Under the pieces are notes generated by a model that ran no database searches, was not told the DNA's origin, and was given only the letters and a program-made list of their open reading frames with translations. Below are positions 1-7,568 of a stretch of 64,000 nt of DNA, in pieces. Origin of the DNA: DATFKA01 sp042095835. Its GTDB lineage: Bacteria; Bacteroidota; Bacteroidia; Chitinophagales; Saprospiraceae. Within the stretch, counting starts at the first letter, position 1, and each line of letters opens with the position of its first letter. A program made the translations under genes and the position numbers. The stretch is taken from positions 1 to 64,000 of the forward strand of contig JBELML010000006.1 in assembly GCA_042095835.1 (NCBI GenBank), read 5' to 3'.

Positions 1-1
1 G

Positions 2-352
2 GATATCCTCAAAAGACAACTCAACAATTTGAGCCCACTTCCTTTTCTGGAAAAGATCAAAAAAGTGGCTAATCCGATTCTGATAGATGTTAGAACACCT
101 GAAGAGTTTGCCCAAGGCACCCTAGCTGATGCCATCAATATGAACTTTCTCGGCGACAATTATTGGGATACTTTCGATGCTCTGGATAAAGACAGGCCCA
201 CCTTTGTTTTCTGTAGAAGTGGAAGACGGAGCGTGCGTACCTCTATGTTTATGAAGAATGGCGGATTCAAGGAAGTTTACAATATGGATGGAGGGCTGAA
301 TACCTTAACGACCGTAGCGCCTGAAGTGATCGTTGTACCCGTTTTGGATTAA
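2..352 (+). CDS. Rhodanese-like domain protein (5' end outside window)
   Basis: Single rhodanese domain, probably a small sulfurtransferase or persulfide carrier. The active-site loop reads CRSGRRS, with the catalytic cysteine about 62 residues after a TTG codon at position 29. The N-terminal DVRTPEEF motif is also typical of the family. The frame stays open upstream of that TTG to the first bases of the window, so the true start is probably outside and only the C-terminal part is seen. The active loop is six residues long, as in rhodanese/GlpE-type domains rather than Cdc25-type phosphatases. It ends about 80 bp before the next gene on the same strand. The family call is secure; the substrate is unknown. 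Confidence 0.85.
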   Translation, partial: DILKRQLNNLSPLPFLEKIKKVANPILIDVRTPEEFAQGTLADAINMNFLGDNYWDTFDALDKDRPTFVFCRSGRRSVRTSMFMKNGGFKEVYNMDGGLNTLTTVAPEVIVVPVLD

Positions 353-434
353 GATCGCCCCCCGCCCCTTTCCAACTTTCAGCTTAGTCCCCGCCATTGA
401 TCTCGACATCTCTTAACCAACTAATTTAATACAA

Positions 435-911
435 ATGAATAAATTTCGAATCGAAATCAAGTGGGCCTTGATATTTGTGGCCATGAGTTTGCTCTGGATG
501 ATCCTTGAAAAAGCCGTAGGCTTGCACAGCACCCATATCGACAAGCACATGATCTACACCAATTTCATTGCGATACCGGCCATCCTCATTTATGTACTCG
601 CTCTGCGCGACAAACGAACCCACGACTACGAGGGGAAGATGACCTACCTACAGGGTTTAGTGACAGGGGTGATCATCACCGTGATCATTGCCTTGATTGC
701 TCCCTTGAGTCAATACATCACCAGTACGGTGATTACACCGGAGTATTTTCCCAATGTCATTGACTACGTTGTAGAAAATGGTAGCATGGAAAAAGAAGCT
801 GCCGAAAAATATTTTAGCCTTAAAAATTATATGACTCAAGCACCGATTGGCGCTTTGATTATGGGATTGATCACGAGTGCCATCGTGGCGATCTTTATGC
901 GGAAGAGCTAG
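435..911 (+). CDS. DUF4199 family membrane protein
   Basis: A 158-residue integral membrane protein. Four hydrophobic stretches fit membrane helices at about residues 9-25, 41-57, 72-92 and 136-154. An amphipathic loop of about 40 residues lies between the third and fourth. The length, the helix pattern and the N-terminal MNKFRIEIKW segment match the DUF4199 family, which is common in Bacteroidota and has no known function. The ATG at 435 follows an AT-rich leader without a Shine-Dalgarno motif, normal for the phylum. A strong inverted repeat lies 15 bp after the stop. Family assigned by resemblance only. Confidence 0.8.
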   Translation: MNKFRIEIKWALIFVAMSLLWMILEKAVGLHSTHIDKHMIYTNFIAIPAILIYVLALRDKRTHDYEGKMTYLQGLVTGVIITVIIALIAPLSQYITSTVITPEYFPNVIDYVVENGSMEKEAAEKYFSLKNYMTQAPIGALIMGLITSAIVAIFMRKS

Positions 912-920
912 AAAACATCA

Positions 921-952
921 AAAAAAGGCTCCACTAAGTACCTAGTGGAGCC
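921..952. terminator. Hairpin with A-tract on its left side
   Basis: Perfect 10-bp stem (927-936 with 943-952), 6-base loop, preceded by six or more A residues and followed by no T run. For plus-strand transcripts from the DUF4199 gene this is a stem without a U-tract. Read on the minus strand it has a proper U-tract, but the nearest minus gene ends 220 bp away at 1173. It could serve either strand. Confidence 0.55.
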
Positions 953-1172
953 GGATTGACATGGGATTATATCCCTTTAATGTTTTTTGTGTTTATTCGT
1001 TTTGCTTGAGTTTAGTAACAGTCAAAAAACAACTTACCGATTTTGATGGAATCTTTTGCTCCAATACTGCGTTAAAAAGCCTCGTCAATGCCCTGCATTG
1101 CCTCCGTTTTTTGCCTTGTCTTGGTTCAAAATCTTCTCGATCAAAATGCGGGACTTATTCTTTGTCCGTTAC

Positions 1173-1850
1173 TTATCTTTTACCGCCCTTCAATTCAGCT
1201 TGAAGTGCTGCTAGTTTTTCTGTTTCCCCTTTGGCAGCAAGACTTGCTTGCTCAGGCCAAGTTGTTGGATCGTGCATTTTGAAACGGCTACCTGCCTCAA
1301 CAAGTACCTCCTTCAAGAAAGTTTGCTTGGCTTTTGCTAGATCAGCAAAGGATTTGATGCCCTTGTCTTTCAAGATTTTTTCAATCTTTGGTCCAATACC
1401 TTCAATCACCTTCAAATTATCTGCCTTTGTTTTCTTAGGCGCTACTTTTTTGGGGGTTGCTTTTTTCTTGGTAGCTACCGTAGAAGTTGCTTTTGCTGGA
1501 GCTTTGTCCTTTTTAGGAGCAGCTTCGCCTTTACCTTTGGCCACATCAACACTTACCACAGAGTTGTCGATTCCGTAGAAAGGAGACGGTACGTAGGCAT
1601 CTGCATTCCAATCATTCTCCCAGCTACCGTTGGCCATTAAATAACGGAACTCATAGTTCTTGCCCGTTGGTAGCTCAACGATTGCTTTGTACTCTTTTTT
1701 ATTGGCTTTCATTGGCACACCAGTCTCCCAGTTCCACTCATTGAAATCACCAACTACTCTTACTTCTGTATTTGCACTTACTGCATCTAGTGGCAAAGTG
1801 AAAGTCACTTTACAGATAGCTTTTGTCTTGAGATATTGTTTCTTAATCAT
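1173..1850 (-). CDS. CBM48/isoamylase-early-set domain fused to a helix-hairpin-helix domain
   Basis: A 225-residue two-domain protein. Residues about 16-101 form an AMPK-beta/CBM48-like glycogen-binding immunoglobulin fold, recognisable from the GDFNEWNW segment, the FRYLMANG strand and the final D-N-S-V-V strand. A lysine/alanine/proline-rich linker (about 104-142) follows. Residues about 143-225 form a helix-hairpin-helix module with IEGIGPKIEKIL, then MHDPTTWPEQA. That C-terminal type is found fused to varied proteins in Bacteroidota. No catalytic residues are visible. The linker composition suggests contact with nucleic acid or another polyanion, which is inference. A good promoter lies about 80 bp upstream. 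The ATG at 1850 is the only sensible start. Confidence 0.75.
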   Translation of the reverse strand: MIKKQYLKTKAICKVTFTLPLDAVSANTEVRVVGDFNEWNWETGVPMKANKKEYKAIVELPTGKNYEFRYLMANGSWENDWNADAYVPSPFYGIDNSVVSVDVAKGKGEAAPKKDKAPAKATSTVATKKKATPKKVAPKKTKADNLKVIEGIGPKIEKILKDKGIKSFADLAKAKQTFLKEVLVEAGSRFKMHDPTTWPEQASLAAKGETEKLAALQAELKGGKR

Positions 1851-1931
1851 TTTGATAGTATTTTATTTTTATAAGTTGAAATTTTGGGAGCCTCTTGCCT
1901 TTGTGCTTGGTGTAAAAACTACACTATGTGA

Positions 1932-1962
1932 CAAAGATATAGCATAAAATAACATCTAGCAA
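1932..1962 (-). promoter_or_regulatory. Bacteroidota-type promoter for the CBM48-HhH gene
   Basis: On the minus strand, TTG (1962-1960), a 20-base spacer and TATCTTTG (1939-1932). This is an exact match to the Bacteroidota primary-sigma consensus TTG-N19-21-TAnnTTTG. The predicted leader is about 75 nt. Confidence 0.7.
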
Positions 1963-2203
1963 GCTGATTATCAGTAGTAAAGCATTATTTTTTTGTTGAG
2001 CTTATGATTGAGCGCAGGGCGAAAAGTCTGTTTAATTTTTATAAACAGAAGAAAATAGCAGTAGTGTGAATGTTAGGAAATGTAAATGTGGCTGGTATCG
2101 TCTTTTTAAAATTAATCTCTTTTTGGCAAAAGCACAATGGATTAAATAAAAGAAGTATGATTTTCAGAAAAAAATCAAAAAACTTTAAAAAGCAGTTTAG
2201 AAT

Positions 2204-2240
2204 TAGCCAAAATATCGGCTTGAAGCCGATATTTTGGCTA
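2204..2240. repeat. Perfect 18-bp inverted repeat with 1-base centre
   Basis: Arms 2204-2221 and 2223-2240 are perfectly complementary, built on AGCCAAAATATCGGCTT. It lies about 50 bp downstream of the VOC gene stop on the minus strand, so it may terminate that operon. There is no adjacent U-tract; the next T run on the minus strand is about 15 bases further on. Confidence 0.7.
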
Positions 2241-2291
2241 TCAGTGCCTCCTTACCTATAAAGTACATAGAGGCCTATTTTTACAAAAAAG

Positions 2292-2714
2292 CTAGGATGC
2301 AAATATCTGATCAAAGTTGGCGAAAGCCTTAAATTCAATCGCATTGCCATTGGGATCCAGGAAGAACATAGTGGCTTGTTCTCCGACTTCTCCTTTAAAG
2401 CGCACATAGGGCTCAATGATAAAATCAATACCGTGGTTCTTTAGTTTTTCTGCTAAAGTTTCCCACTCGTCCATTTCAAGGATAGCTCCAAAGTGTTTGA
2501 CGGGTACATTCTTGCCATCTACTGGATTAGTTGGGGCATTAGAGTCTCCATCTGGTGTCAGGTGGGCAGAAATTTGGCTTCCCCAAAAATTAAAATCAAT
2601 CCAGCGATCGCTGGTACGCCCTACGGTGCAGCCTAATAATCCTTCAAAGAATTCACGTGTAGCGGCCAAGTCTTTGACCGGAAAAGCTAAATGAAATGGT
2701 GCTAATTTTTTCAT
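2292..2714 (-). CDS. VOC family (glyoxalase/bleomycin-resistance fold) protein
   Basis: A 140-residue single VOC-fold protein with two beta-alpha-beta-beta-beta modules. Likely metal ligands of the fold are visible: His8 (HLAFPVKDL), His74 (VKHFGAI) and Glu127 (NAIEFKAF). PNGNAIEF is the usual C-terminal signature. Members include glyoxalase I, extradiol dioxygenases and fosfomycin/bleomycin resistance proteins; nothing here selects one. The frame runs back to a GTG at 2819, but the fold begins at the ATG at 2714 and the extra 35 residues are not VOC-like, so I choose 2714. The permease gene ends 108 bp upstream on the same strand, so co-transcription is possible. Confidence 0.82.
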   Translation of the reverse strand: MKKLAPFHLAFPVKDLAATREFFEGLLGCTVGRTSDRWIDFNFWGSQISAHLTPDGDSNAPTNPVDGKNVPVKHFGAILEMDEWETLAEKLKNHGIDFIIEPYVRFKGEVGEQATMFFLDPNGNAIEFKAFANFDQIFAS

Positions 2715-2822
2715 TGTTGAATGGTTAATATCAGACGAAGAATGGTATAATTTCTTGTCTGTACGATTGATTGTATATAAAGGTAATATTGTTTTCCCTA
2801 ATCGGGCCAGCTCTTTCACCTG

Positions 2823-4040
2823 CTACTCTTCGCGTATCAAAGCGGGTTCGTTCTTCGCTCGTCTAGCGGGCATGAGTGAGGCCAAAAACCCAACGCCTAA
2901 AACCGTAAAGGTCACTGCGACAAAATCGAACCACTGCAAGCTAATGGGATAGTTGCTAATGGTAAAAGTGCCCGGTATACCGATGATCCCATAAGTCTTT
3001 TGTATCCAGTAAACGACCAAGGCGAAGGCGAATCCAATCAGTACACCAAAAATACTCAAGCGCATACCCAGACGCAGAAAAATATTCCGAATCAAATTAT
3101 CAGAAGCTCCCATTGACTTCAAGATCGCAATGTCTTTTCTTTTTTCTAAAACGATCATCCAAAGTGCGCCCACCATATTGAAAGACACCAATAATAGCAT
3201 CAAACTCACAATAGCATAGGCCATCCATTTTTCTAACTGCATCAATTTAAAAAATGCGGCATTCTGTGCAAAGCGGTCTTTTATGTCGAAATCCTTTCCT
3301 AAAATCATCTCTATTTCTTCGCGTAAATAGTCAGCCGTAAATCCTGGATTCAGGCGAATTTCTAAAGAACTGATTCGCCCACGCTCTCGGAGTAGCCCTT
3401 GCACAAACTCCAGCGAAGAAAGAATATAGTTATCATTAAAATCTGACTCTAATAAAAGGGTCCCCGCCGGACGTAAAGGCCGTTTCACATAAGGCAGATC
3501 AAAGACGCCTGCTTCCTCTTTTTTGAGAGCGAAGACATTGATTACCTCTAAAGGGTTCTGCACATTGACGCCCAATTCATCGGCCATTCCAAGCCCTAAG
3601 ACCGCAAAATATTGGTCTTCATATTGTAGTTGATAAAAGCCATCGTAGATGCCCGTTTTTAGATTAATCACCTCCGTGTACTGCTCATCTACGCCTTTGA
3701 TCACTCCTATCTTCTGCTTTTCGCCACCATCAAAGTAGGCTTTCTCTTCCAGGGTTTGAGATACCGCTGCAATGGCATTCATAGATCGAATCCTATTCAA
3801 ATCTTCTTGGCTGAGTACAAAGGTTTTTCCCTTTTTAGGAGTGATGAGTAAATCAGGATTCAGTTGAGAATACATCGAACTGATCAAATCTCCCAAACCA
3901 TTAAACACCGATAAGACCAGGATCAAAGCAGCAGTACCAATAGTCAAACCAAAAATCGCAATTCCAGTAATGAAATTGATGGCATTTGATCCCCGCTTGG
4001 CGAAGGTATAACGGCGTGCAATCTTTTGGCTCAAGTTCAT
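2823..4040 (-). CDS. LolC/LolE-type ABC transporter permease (FtsX family)
   Basis: A 405-residue permease with the lipoprotein-releasing layout. There is a membrane helix near residues 22-45, a long periplasmic MacB-PCD-like domain, then three membrane helices in an FtsX domain from about residue 270. The cytoplasmic coupling segment LEKRKDIAILKSMGAS is characteristic. In Gram-negative bacteria LolC/E with the ATPase LolD detaches outer-membrane lipoproteins from the inner membrane. No LolD gene is adjacent, and Bacteroidota often encode it elsewhere. Other FtsX-family exporters cannot be fully excluded, but the length and N-terminus (a RRYTFAKRGSNAINFI segment) fit Lol permeases well. Confidence 0.85.
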   Translation of the reverse strand: MNLSQKIARRYTFAKRGSNAINFITGIAIFGLTIGTAALILVLSVFNGLGDLISSMYSQLNPDLLITPKKGKTFVLSQEDLNRIRSMNAIAAVSQTLEEKAYFDGGEKQKIGVIKGVDEQYTEVINLKTGIYDGFYQLQYEDQYFAVLGLGMADELGVNVQNPLEVINVFALKKEEAGVFDLPYVKRPLRPAGTLLLESDFNDNYILSSLEFVQGLLRERGRISSLEIRLNPGFTADYLREEIEMILGKDFDIKDRFAQNAAFFKLMQLEKWMAYAIVSLMLLLVSFNMVGALWMIVLEKRKDIAILKSMGASDNLIRNIFLRLGMRLSIFGVLIGFAFALVVYWIQKTYGIIGIPGTFTISNYPISLQWFDFVAVTFTVLGVGFLASLMPARRAKNEPALIREE

Positions 4041-4371
4041 AAATGGTAGCTTTGGTAACTTTTAGATAAGTAAATCACGGTACTGCTATATGTGGTCTGA
4101 CGAAGGAAGCTTGTCGTTATCGCTATTGCTCGTCAAATCTTATTTTTTTTCAAAAACTGACCTGCTGTCATCACAGGAATTTTTGCCTTTTCTATTACTC
4201 TTTCATTAAGGACGAGAGTGAGTTTTTGTCCATAATTGTATTTTAGATATAAAATTACACAACCAATACGTATAACAAAGATTTTCGATCCTTGATTCTT
4301 TTTTTCTATTCGATTTCACAGATTTCTTTAATTTCTACCTCACTCATTAAACAACTAACGGAGCTACTCTT
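4041..4371. other. Non-coding spacer
   Basis: AT-rich spacer of 331 bp between two minus-strand genes. I see no convincing gene, hairpin or consensus promoter. It presumably carries the promoter of the permease gene and the 3' end of its own upstream neighbour is far off. Confidence 0.5.
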
Positions 4372-5667
4372 CTATTGCTGGTTGAGGTCATATTTCAGCT
4401 TGAAAGCCAATACCAAAACCAATATAAACATACCAGCTGCAATATAGAATACCATAGGCCCCAGCTGACCAAAAAGCTGCCCGCCAAGGATCAATCCAAA
4501 AATACTCGCTGCACTGCCCATACTATTGGCATAGCCCTGGATCGTACCTTTCTGATTACTTGCTCCCGGACGCGAAAGGATCGATAAAAAAGAAGGCCAC
4601 ATCAGACCATTTCCAATAGACAGCAATACATTGCCCAGGTATATGGCTTCCATGGTAGCCATCGGTAGTAGGACAAAATTGAATAAGATCAATAAGGCAC
4701 CGATGAGCACTAAATTGACATCTGATACTTTATCAGAAAGATAACTTAGTCCAGGGCCTTGTACGACTACCATAATGGCACTAGAGATCATAAAAAAAGC
4801 ACCCAACTCTAAAGAAGACCACTCCATAATACCGGAAGCAAACAAAGGAAATCCAGCATAAAAAAAGCTAAACCCCAAGAAAGTAACAAAGTACATCAGG
4901 TAGAGTAAAGGTATACCCGCGATTTTCAGCATATCACTAAAGCGATTAGCTGGACATTGCTCTACTTGGTAGCATTCTTTTTGCTCGATTTGAAATACCT
5001 TTTTGATGGATACGATATCTAAGGGTTGCTGGAGCAATTCGGGCTTTGATTCTGGCAGGTAGAAAAAGATGACAAAGATAGCAGTCAGGGAAATCAGCGC
5101 CGCCATAGCTACAGGTAACAACTCTCCAAGAATAGTAGCGCCTAAGACCGCTGCTAAAGCTGGTCCTAGAATAAAACCCAGGCTAGTGGAACTGGCCATT
5201 TTGCCAAAATTGGCTTTTCTATTCTGATCAGTTGACACATCAGCTAGATAGGCATTGGCCACGGATACATTGCCTCCCGTCAGTCCATCTACTGCTCTAG
5301 CCAGAAATAATAGGAGTAGAGGCAAGCTGATCACTAGTCTTTCAGAGGCCGTAGTTGTAATATCAAATAAGGGATAAATGGGCAATAATAGGGCTACAAT
5401 AAATAGCAGCCATGCCAGGAAGGTTCCGATTTGACTCACCATCAAGACCCGCTTTCTTCCGACCTGGTCACTCCATTTACCGAGTATAGGTGCGCCGATG
5501 AGCTGCATACTTGGGTAGACCGCTCCCAGCAAGCCATACATGAAAGCATTACCTCCAAAATCCTGGACTAAAAAGACCAAAAGTGGAATGATAATACTAT
5601 AGCCCAGCATGCCAATAAAATTAACAAGCAATACGGGAAAGATAGACGATTGTTTAATAGACTCCAT
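4372..5667 (-). CDS. MFS transporter, TetA-like DHA1 drug:H+ antiporter family
   Basis: A 431-residue protein with about 12 hydrophobic helices. MFS motif A after helix 2 is clear (GKWSDQVGRKRVL), and motif-C-like glycine/proline sequence (LGFILGPALAAVLG) lies in helix 5. The N-terminal segment (LVNFIGMLGYSIIIPLLVF) resembles TetA/YajR-like DHA1 members. The central loop is long and hydrophilic, with two cysteines about eight residues apart. It probably exports a drug or metabolite by proton antiport across the inner membrane. The substrate cannot be predicted. It is a single gene with large spacers on both sides. Confidence 0.87.
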   Translation of the reverse strand: MESIKQSSIFPVLLVNFIGMLGYSIIIPLLVFLVQDFGGNAFMYGLLGAVYPSMQLIGAPILGKWSDQVGRKRVLMVSQIGTFLAWLLFIVALLLPIYPLFDITTTASERLVISLPLLLLFLARAVDGLTGGNVSVANAYLADVSTDQNRKANFGKMASSTSLGFILGPALAAVLGATILGELLPVAMAALISLTAIFVIFFYLPESKPELLQQPLDIVSIKKVFQIEQKECYQVEQCPANRFSDMLKIAGIPLLYLMYFVTFLGFSFFYAGFPLFASGIMEWSSLELGAFFMISSAIMVVVQGPGLSYLSDKVSDVNLVLIGALLILFNFVLLPMATMEAIYLGNVLLSIGNGLMWPSFLSILSRPGASNQKGTIQGYANSMGSAASIFGLILGGQLFGQLGPMVFYIAAGMFILVLVLAFKLKYDLNQQ

Positions 5668-5974
5668 TCCAAATAATTTTGATGACTAAAAAATGGCCTT
5701 TTGATCGAGTAGCTGTTGTGCCAAGCCTATGCTGACTTGTATCACTGGACGTCATTTAGGAAGAACTGAGGTAAAAGGATGTCGGCATGCCTTTAGGTAG
5801 GACTCTGTATGCAGGAGACATGGCGTACCTAGCGGCACGCTTTGCTTTTCGCCTCATCAAGATTTACGCATATGATGTGCCTAGCGGCACATTGTCCTTT
5901 GTTTGTTTATTGCCGCTTAAATAGCCCATTTCTTTTTTTGAGGGATTTAATTTACTAACTCTATTTTGCGCATT
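5668..5974. other. Non-coding spacer with a repeated short hairpin motif
   Basis: Spacer of 307 bp between the MFS and Rpn-like genes, both minus strand. No credible gene. It contains the GTRCCTAGCGGCAC pair described separately. Confidence 0.5.
5825..5890. repeat. Two copies of GTRCCTAGCGGCAC
   Basis: Copies at 5825-5838 (GTACCTAGCGGCAC) and 5877-5890 (GTGCCTAGCGGCAC), offset by 52 bp. The second is a perfect small hairpin: GTGCC, loop TAGC, GGCAC. The sequence between the copies is not repeated. Confidence 0.6.
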
Positions 5975-6847
5975 TCACAACTTTTCTATTTCGTCTCTAC
6001 TCAATCCTGTATATTCCATAATCTTCTCAATTGATTCATTCCTTGCCTTCATTTTTTTTGCAAACTCTAATGTCCGCTGTTCTATTCCTTGCTCTATGCC
6101 TTGTTCTATGCCTTCCAACAAGCCCTCCTCTCTTGAAGTATCAACCACATTCTTTATATCTCTATAATACTTTAAACTCTCCTCATATGCTTCTCTTTCT
6201 TCTGGTGTAAATCGTGCTATCTCTGCTGCTTCAAATAATTTCCTAAATATCCTGTCTTGTAATTGCTGTGGCCGGTCTTGCAGTTCAGACAAGTGGCGAA
6301 ACACGTATAACCATTTATCAAATTGATTCTCTAGCTCATCTTGTGTTTTTTTGAATTTTGGCAATTCAATATAGATGAACTTCAACTTGTCATAAAACAC
6401 TTCACATCGCTGATTTTTCAATTCAATCAAATGAATCAATTCGGGCTCTCGCCTATGATCATCAAATATAAAATCCAATATTCCAACTGTATATACTGGC
6501 TGTAATTGGTAGTTCCAATCTCCTTTCTTCGCTTGTTCTTGAATAGGGAATGAAGAATAATAGAGGCTTCTATCCTTGAAATAATTCTGCTTCGCCTTTT
6601 GCACTTCTACTATGAATCTTTCTCCTGACTCTCCTATACAGTAAAGATCAAAAATTGCTTTTCTATCTATATCTGTATGCCCCATATGCTCATTTCTAGA
6701 GTAATTCAGGTCTTTAATCTGATGCCTTGGGGGTAATATCTGGTTCAAAAAATCAATTAGTAATTCCTTATTAGGTTCTGTCCCAAATAATTTTTTAAAT
6801 CCAAAATCAGTCAGTGGATTTATGTATTTTTCAACCAGTGTACTCAT
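5975..6847 (-). CDS. Rpn-like PD-(D/E)XK nuclease / putative transposase family protein
   Basis: About 290 residues of the PD-(D/E)XK nuclease family linked to RpnA-type recombination-promoting nucleases. The N-terminal NPLTDFGFKKLFG motif is the family signature. The catalytic core shows Asp67 (AIFDLYC) and Glu81-x-Gln83 (FIVEVQ), the E-X-Q variant usual here. The C-terminus ends in a coiled, charged region with repeated GIEQ units followed by a helix ending in GLSRDEIEKL. I use the ATG at 6847 (MSTLVEKY) rather than 6874 because family members start just before the DFGFK motif. These genes are often horizontally spread and multicopy in Bacteroidota. DNA cleavage is inferred from the family. 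Confidence 0.83.
   Translation of the reverse strand: MSTLVEKYINPLTDFGFKKLFGTEPNKELLIDFLNQILPPRHQIKDLNYSRNEHMGHTDIDRKAIFDLYCIGESGERFIVEVQKAKQNYFKDRSLYYSSFPIQEQAKKGDWNYQLQPVYTVGILDFIFDDHRREPELIHLIELKNQRCEVFYDKLKFIYIELPKFKKTQDELENQFDKWLYVFRHLSELQDRPQQLQDRIFRKLFEAAEIARFTPEEREAYEESLKYYRDIKNVVDTSREEGLLEGIEQGIEQGIEQRTLEFAKKMKARNESIEKIMEYTGLSRDEIEKL
6078..6113. repeat. Three 12-bp tandem repeats inside the Rpn-like gene
   Basis: Three consecutive 12-mers of the type TGTTCTATGCCT (minus-strand coding sense AGGCATAGAACA), differing at one or two bases. They encode repeated Gly-Ile-Glu-Gln. The array keeps frame when units are gained or lost. Confidence 0.75.
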
Positions 6848-7568
6848 TATCAAATAGTTATTCAGCCAATACAATTCTGACTTTTACAAAAATAACCATT
6901 TTTACAGAGATTTAGTTTCTTTGTCCCTTCCTTCTATACAATTTGATTGCATGCTTCCCATTCCCATTCATTTACACCTGCATTTTCCTAGTCTTGCGCA
7001 GCGATCAGTATAGTTGCCGAGCGGAGCTTCAGGGAGTATAAGCTGGTATGCATTGTTATGTTTTCGTATTTTTTCATCCTCCATTCTAATCGTTCGTTCT
7101 TTGTCACAAATTAATCAGGTGGTATTTTGTATTGTAGTGAAAATGCATTAAAAAATCTTTTTAAAAGCATTACTCTTCCTTTCCTGTATTCGTAAATATT
7201 TCCGCTAAAATTTCAAAGGGATCATTTTAATAGCTTGCGCCTCCTGCCCAAAGCTTTTCCCTTGCCTTACTCTTTCACCATAACTTCAATGTACACGGGT
7301 AGCCTAGGAGTATGCCCAAGGTAGCGGCATTACACGGAAAGCTATCAATTTCCAGGTACGTCTTGATTGGTGTCAAAATCCTTCATTTTCACCTCCTAAA
7401 ATCATCCGCTAATAAAGTCTAGCACTCGAGTGCTCCCATGACTGAGAATAATTGCTAAATTAAGGTGTGTATTGTTAAATCAATATTTATTCTTGTATTC
7501 AATCGTTGATTATTCAACAAGGTAGCTGAGTTAGAATAAGAAACTTTAGATCAAAAGGAATTTAAATC
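6848..7568. other. Long gene-poor spacer
   Basis: About 720 bp between divergent genes. No ORF with coding character. A possible minus-strand -7 box TATTTTTG lies at 6894-6887 for the Rpn-like gene, without a good -33 element. A 14-bp palindrome is at 7421-7434. The promoter of the downstream adhesin gene must be here, but I could not place it. Confidence 0.5.
7421..7434. repeat. 14-bp perfect palindrome
   Basis: AGCACTCGAGTGCT, perfectly self-complementary, 135 bp upstream of the adhesin start. It could be an operator for a dimeric regulator. No second copy was seen nearby. Confidence 0.4.

Larger units (their letters stand above)
1851..2291. other. Non-coding spacer
   Basis: AT-rich spacer of about 440 bp between two minus-strand genes. 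It holds the promoter at 1932-1962 and the large hairpin at 2204-2240. Short open frames here lack codon structure and are not supported as genes. Confidence 0.6.

Noticed and set aside
961..1282. Two short plus-strand ORFs after the DUF4199 gene
   Set aside because: They are in the 3' region and antisense to the CBM48-HhH gene; no family or codon support.
6940..7080. Possible tRNA-like segment in the long spacer
   Set aside because: A GC-rich stretch near 7000 was examined but does not give a cloverleaf or a T-loop motif.
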